From Pollutimonas sp. M17 (lineage in GTDB: Bacteria > Pseudomonadota > Gammaproteobacteria > Burkholderiales > Burkholderiaceae_B): a DNA stretch of 64,000 bases. Shown here piece by piece: positions 63,611 through 64,000 of this stretch. Both the position numbers and the translations under genes were made by a program. The stretch is taken from the NCBI RefSeq assembly GCF_025836975.1, contig NZ_CP107548.1, positions 1 through 64,000 of the forward strand, in the 5' to 3' direction. The notes below the pieces were generated by a model. The model was not told the DNA's origin. It made no database searches and was given only the letters and a program-made list of their open reading frames with translations. The first letter of the stretch is position 1. Every line of letters begins with the position of its first letter.

Positions 63611-64000
63611 TCAGGCGCCTTTCTTGCGCAGGGCGGCCAGTTCGTCCTGCACGGCCTGCCAGATTTCGGTGCCCACTTCCTTCTTGATCTGCTCATTGAC
63701 TGGAGCAATCGTTGCGCGCATCTTATCCACATTTTCCGGCGTTGCCACATTGACCTGCATGCCATGCTCCTTCAGCGCGGCAAGGGCCTTGTCGGCCTCC
63801 TGGCGTGTGTCCTCGCGCTCGTAGTCGCGGCTGGCTTCGGCCGCCTTCATCAGCACGTCTTTTTCCGCCGCGCTCAGGCCGTCCCACCACTTCTTGCTGG
63901 CCGTGACGATCCACGGGCTGTATACGTGGTTGGTGACGCTCAGGTACTTCTGCACTTCATAGAACTTGCTGGACAGGATGGTGTTGAAGGGATTTTCCTG
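63611..64000 (-). CDS. TRAP transporter receptor DctP, system 3 (3' end only)
   Basis: The window ends inside this minus-strand gene. The visible 129 C-terminal residues begin QENPFNTILSSKFYEVQKYLS, which aligns with the DGQENPLS region of the two other DctP receptors here, and continue with the family's helical C-terminus (SAAEKDVLMKAAEASRDYER and NEQIKKEVGTEIWQAV). The N-terminal part, signal peptide and partner genes lie beyond the edge. It is a third TRAP receptor within 10 kb and is not a near-identical copy of either of the other two. Confidence 0.9.
   Translation of the reverse strand, partial: QENPFNTILSSKFYEVQKYLSVTNHVYSPWIVTASKKWWDGLSAAEKDVLMKAAEASRDYEREDTRQEADKALAALKEHGMQVNVATPENVDKMRATIAPVNEQIKKEVGTEIWQAVQDELAALRKKGA

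Overview
The window looks like the chromosomal origin-proximal region of a GC-rich betaproteobacterium of the family Alcaligenaceae (Bordetella, Achromobacter, Pusillimonas or a near relative). The reasons are the dnaA-dnaN-gyrB start without recF, the many Bug/TctC-type solute-binding proteins sitting next to catabolic genes, and protein sequences typical of that group. I see no rRNA, tRNA, CRISPR array, prophage or insertion sequence. Genes are tightly packed on both strands.

Layout. 1-5.2 kb: a DnaA box, dnaA, dnaN, gyrB. 5.3-10 kb: an MdtG-like MFS exporter, then a LysR gene divergent from a Bug receptor plus amidase pair. 10.2-15.2 kb: a BetT-like BCCT transporter and a tctCBA tripartite carboxylate transporter. 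15.2-17.7 kb: a TerC-family gene behind a consensus promoter, a yybP-ykoY (manganese) riboswitch and an intrinsic terminator; an unrecognised small protein; a secreted-type beta carbonic anhydrase. 18-23.7 kb: a sugar-acid cluster (Bug receptor, IlvD/Edd-type dehydratase with the L-arabonate dehydratase cysteine spacing, LysR, DapA-family lyase, 2-hydroxyacid dehydrogenase). 23.9-25 kb: ohrR-ohr, each behind a matching palindrome. 25-26.6 kb: tag, a degenerate HMA metal-binding protein, yfcF. 26.6-36.1 kb: a seven-gene nitrate assimilation operon on the minus strand (nrtA-nrtB-nrtD-nirB-nirD-nasA-cobA). Upstream of it are a near-consensus sigma-54 promoter and two GCAC-N7-GTGC NtrC-type sites 33 bp apart. 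36.1-42.5 kb: a LacI-controlled divergon with a Bug receptor, a D-tartrate dehydratase-like enolase-superfamily enzyme and a PanE-like reductase on one side, and a LeuC/LeuD-type hydro-lyase plus the LacI repressor on the other. The shared intergenic region has two copies of GCnCACGTGnGC. 42.6-54.7 kb: dinB with a LexA box, an amino-acid (cystine-type) ABC receptor and permease, a MOSC protein, eamA, argD-type aminotransferase, glcB, phhB, an AEC carrier, amn and a nucleoside deoxyribosyltransferase. 54.9-64 kb: two complete TRAP transporters and the 3' end of a third receptor gene, with a SET-domain methyltransferase and a stand-alone acetolactate synthase large subunit between them.

How it fits together. 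The window describes a metabolically versatile heterotroph that scavenges organic acids through high-affinity receptors (four Bug proteins, one TctCBA, three TRAP). It assimilates nitrate under apparent nitrogen control, and deals with peroxide, DNA alkylation and manganese. The least described pieces are the LacI divergon, the Bug/sugar-acid cluster and the HMA protein whose metal motif has lost one cysteine. Functions come from recognised family motifs; substrates of the catabolic clusters are inference.
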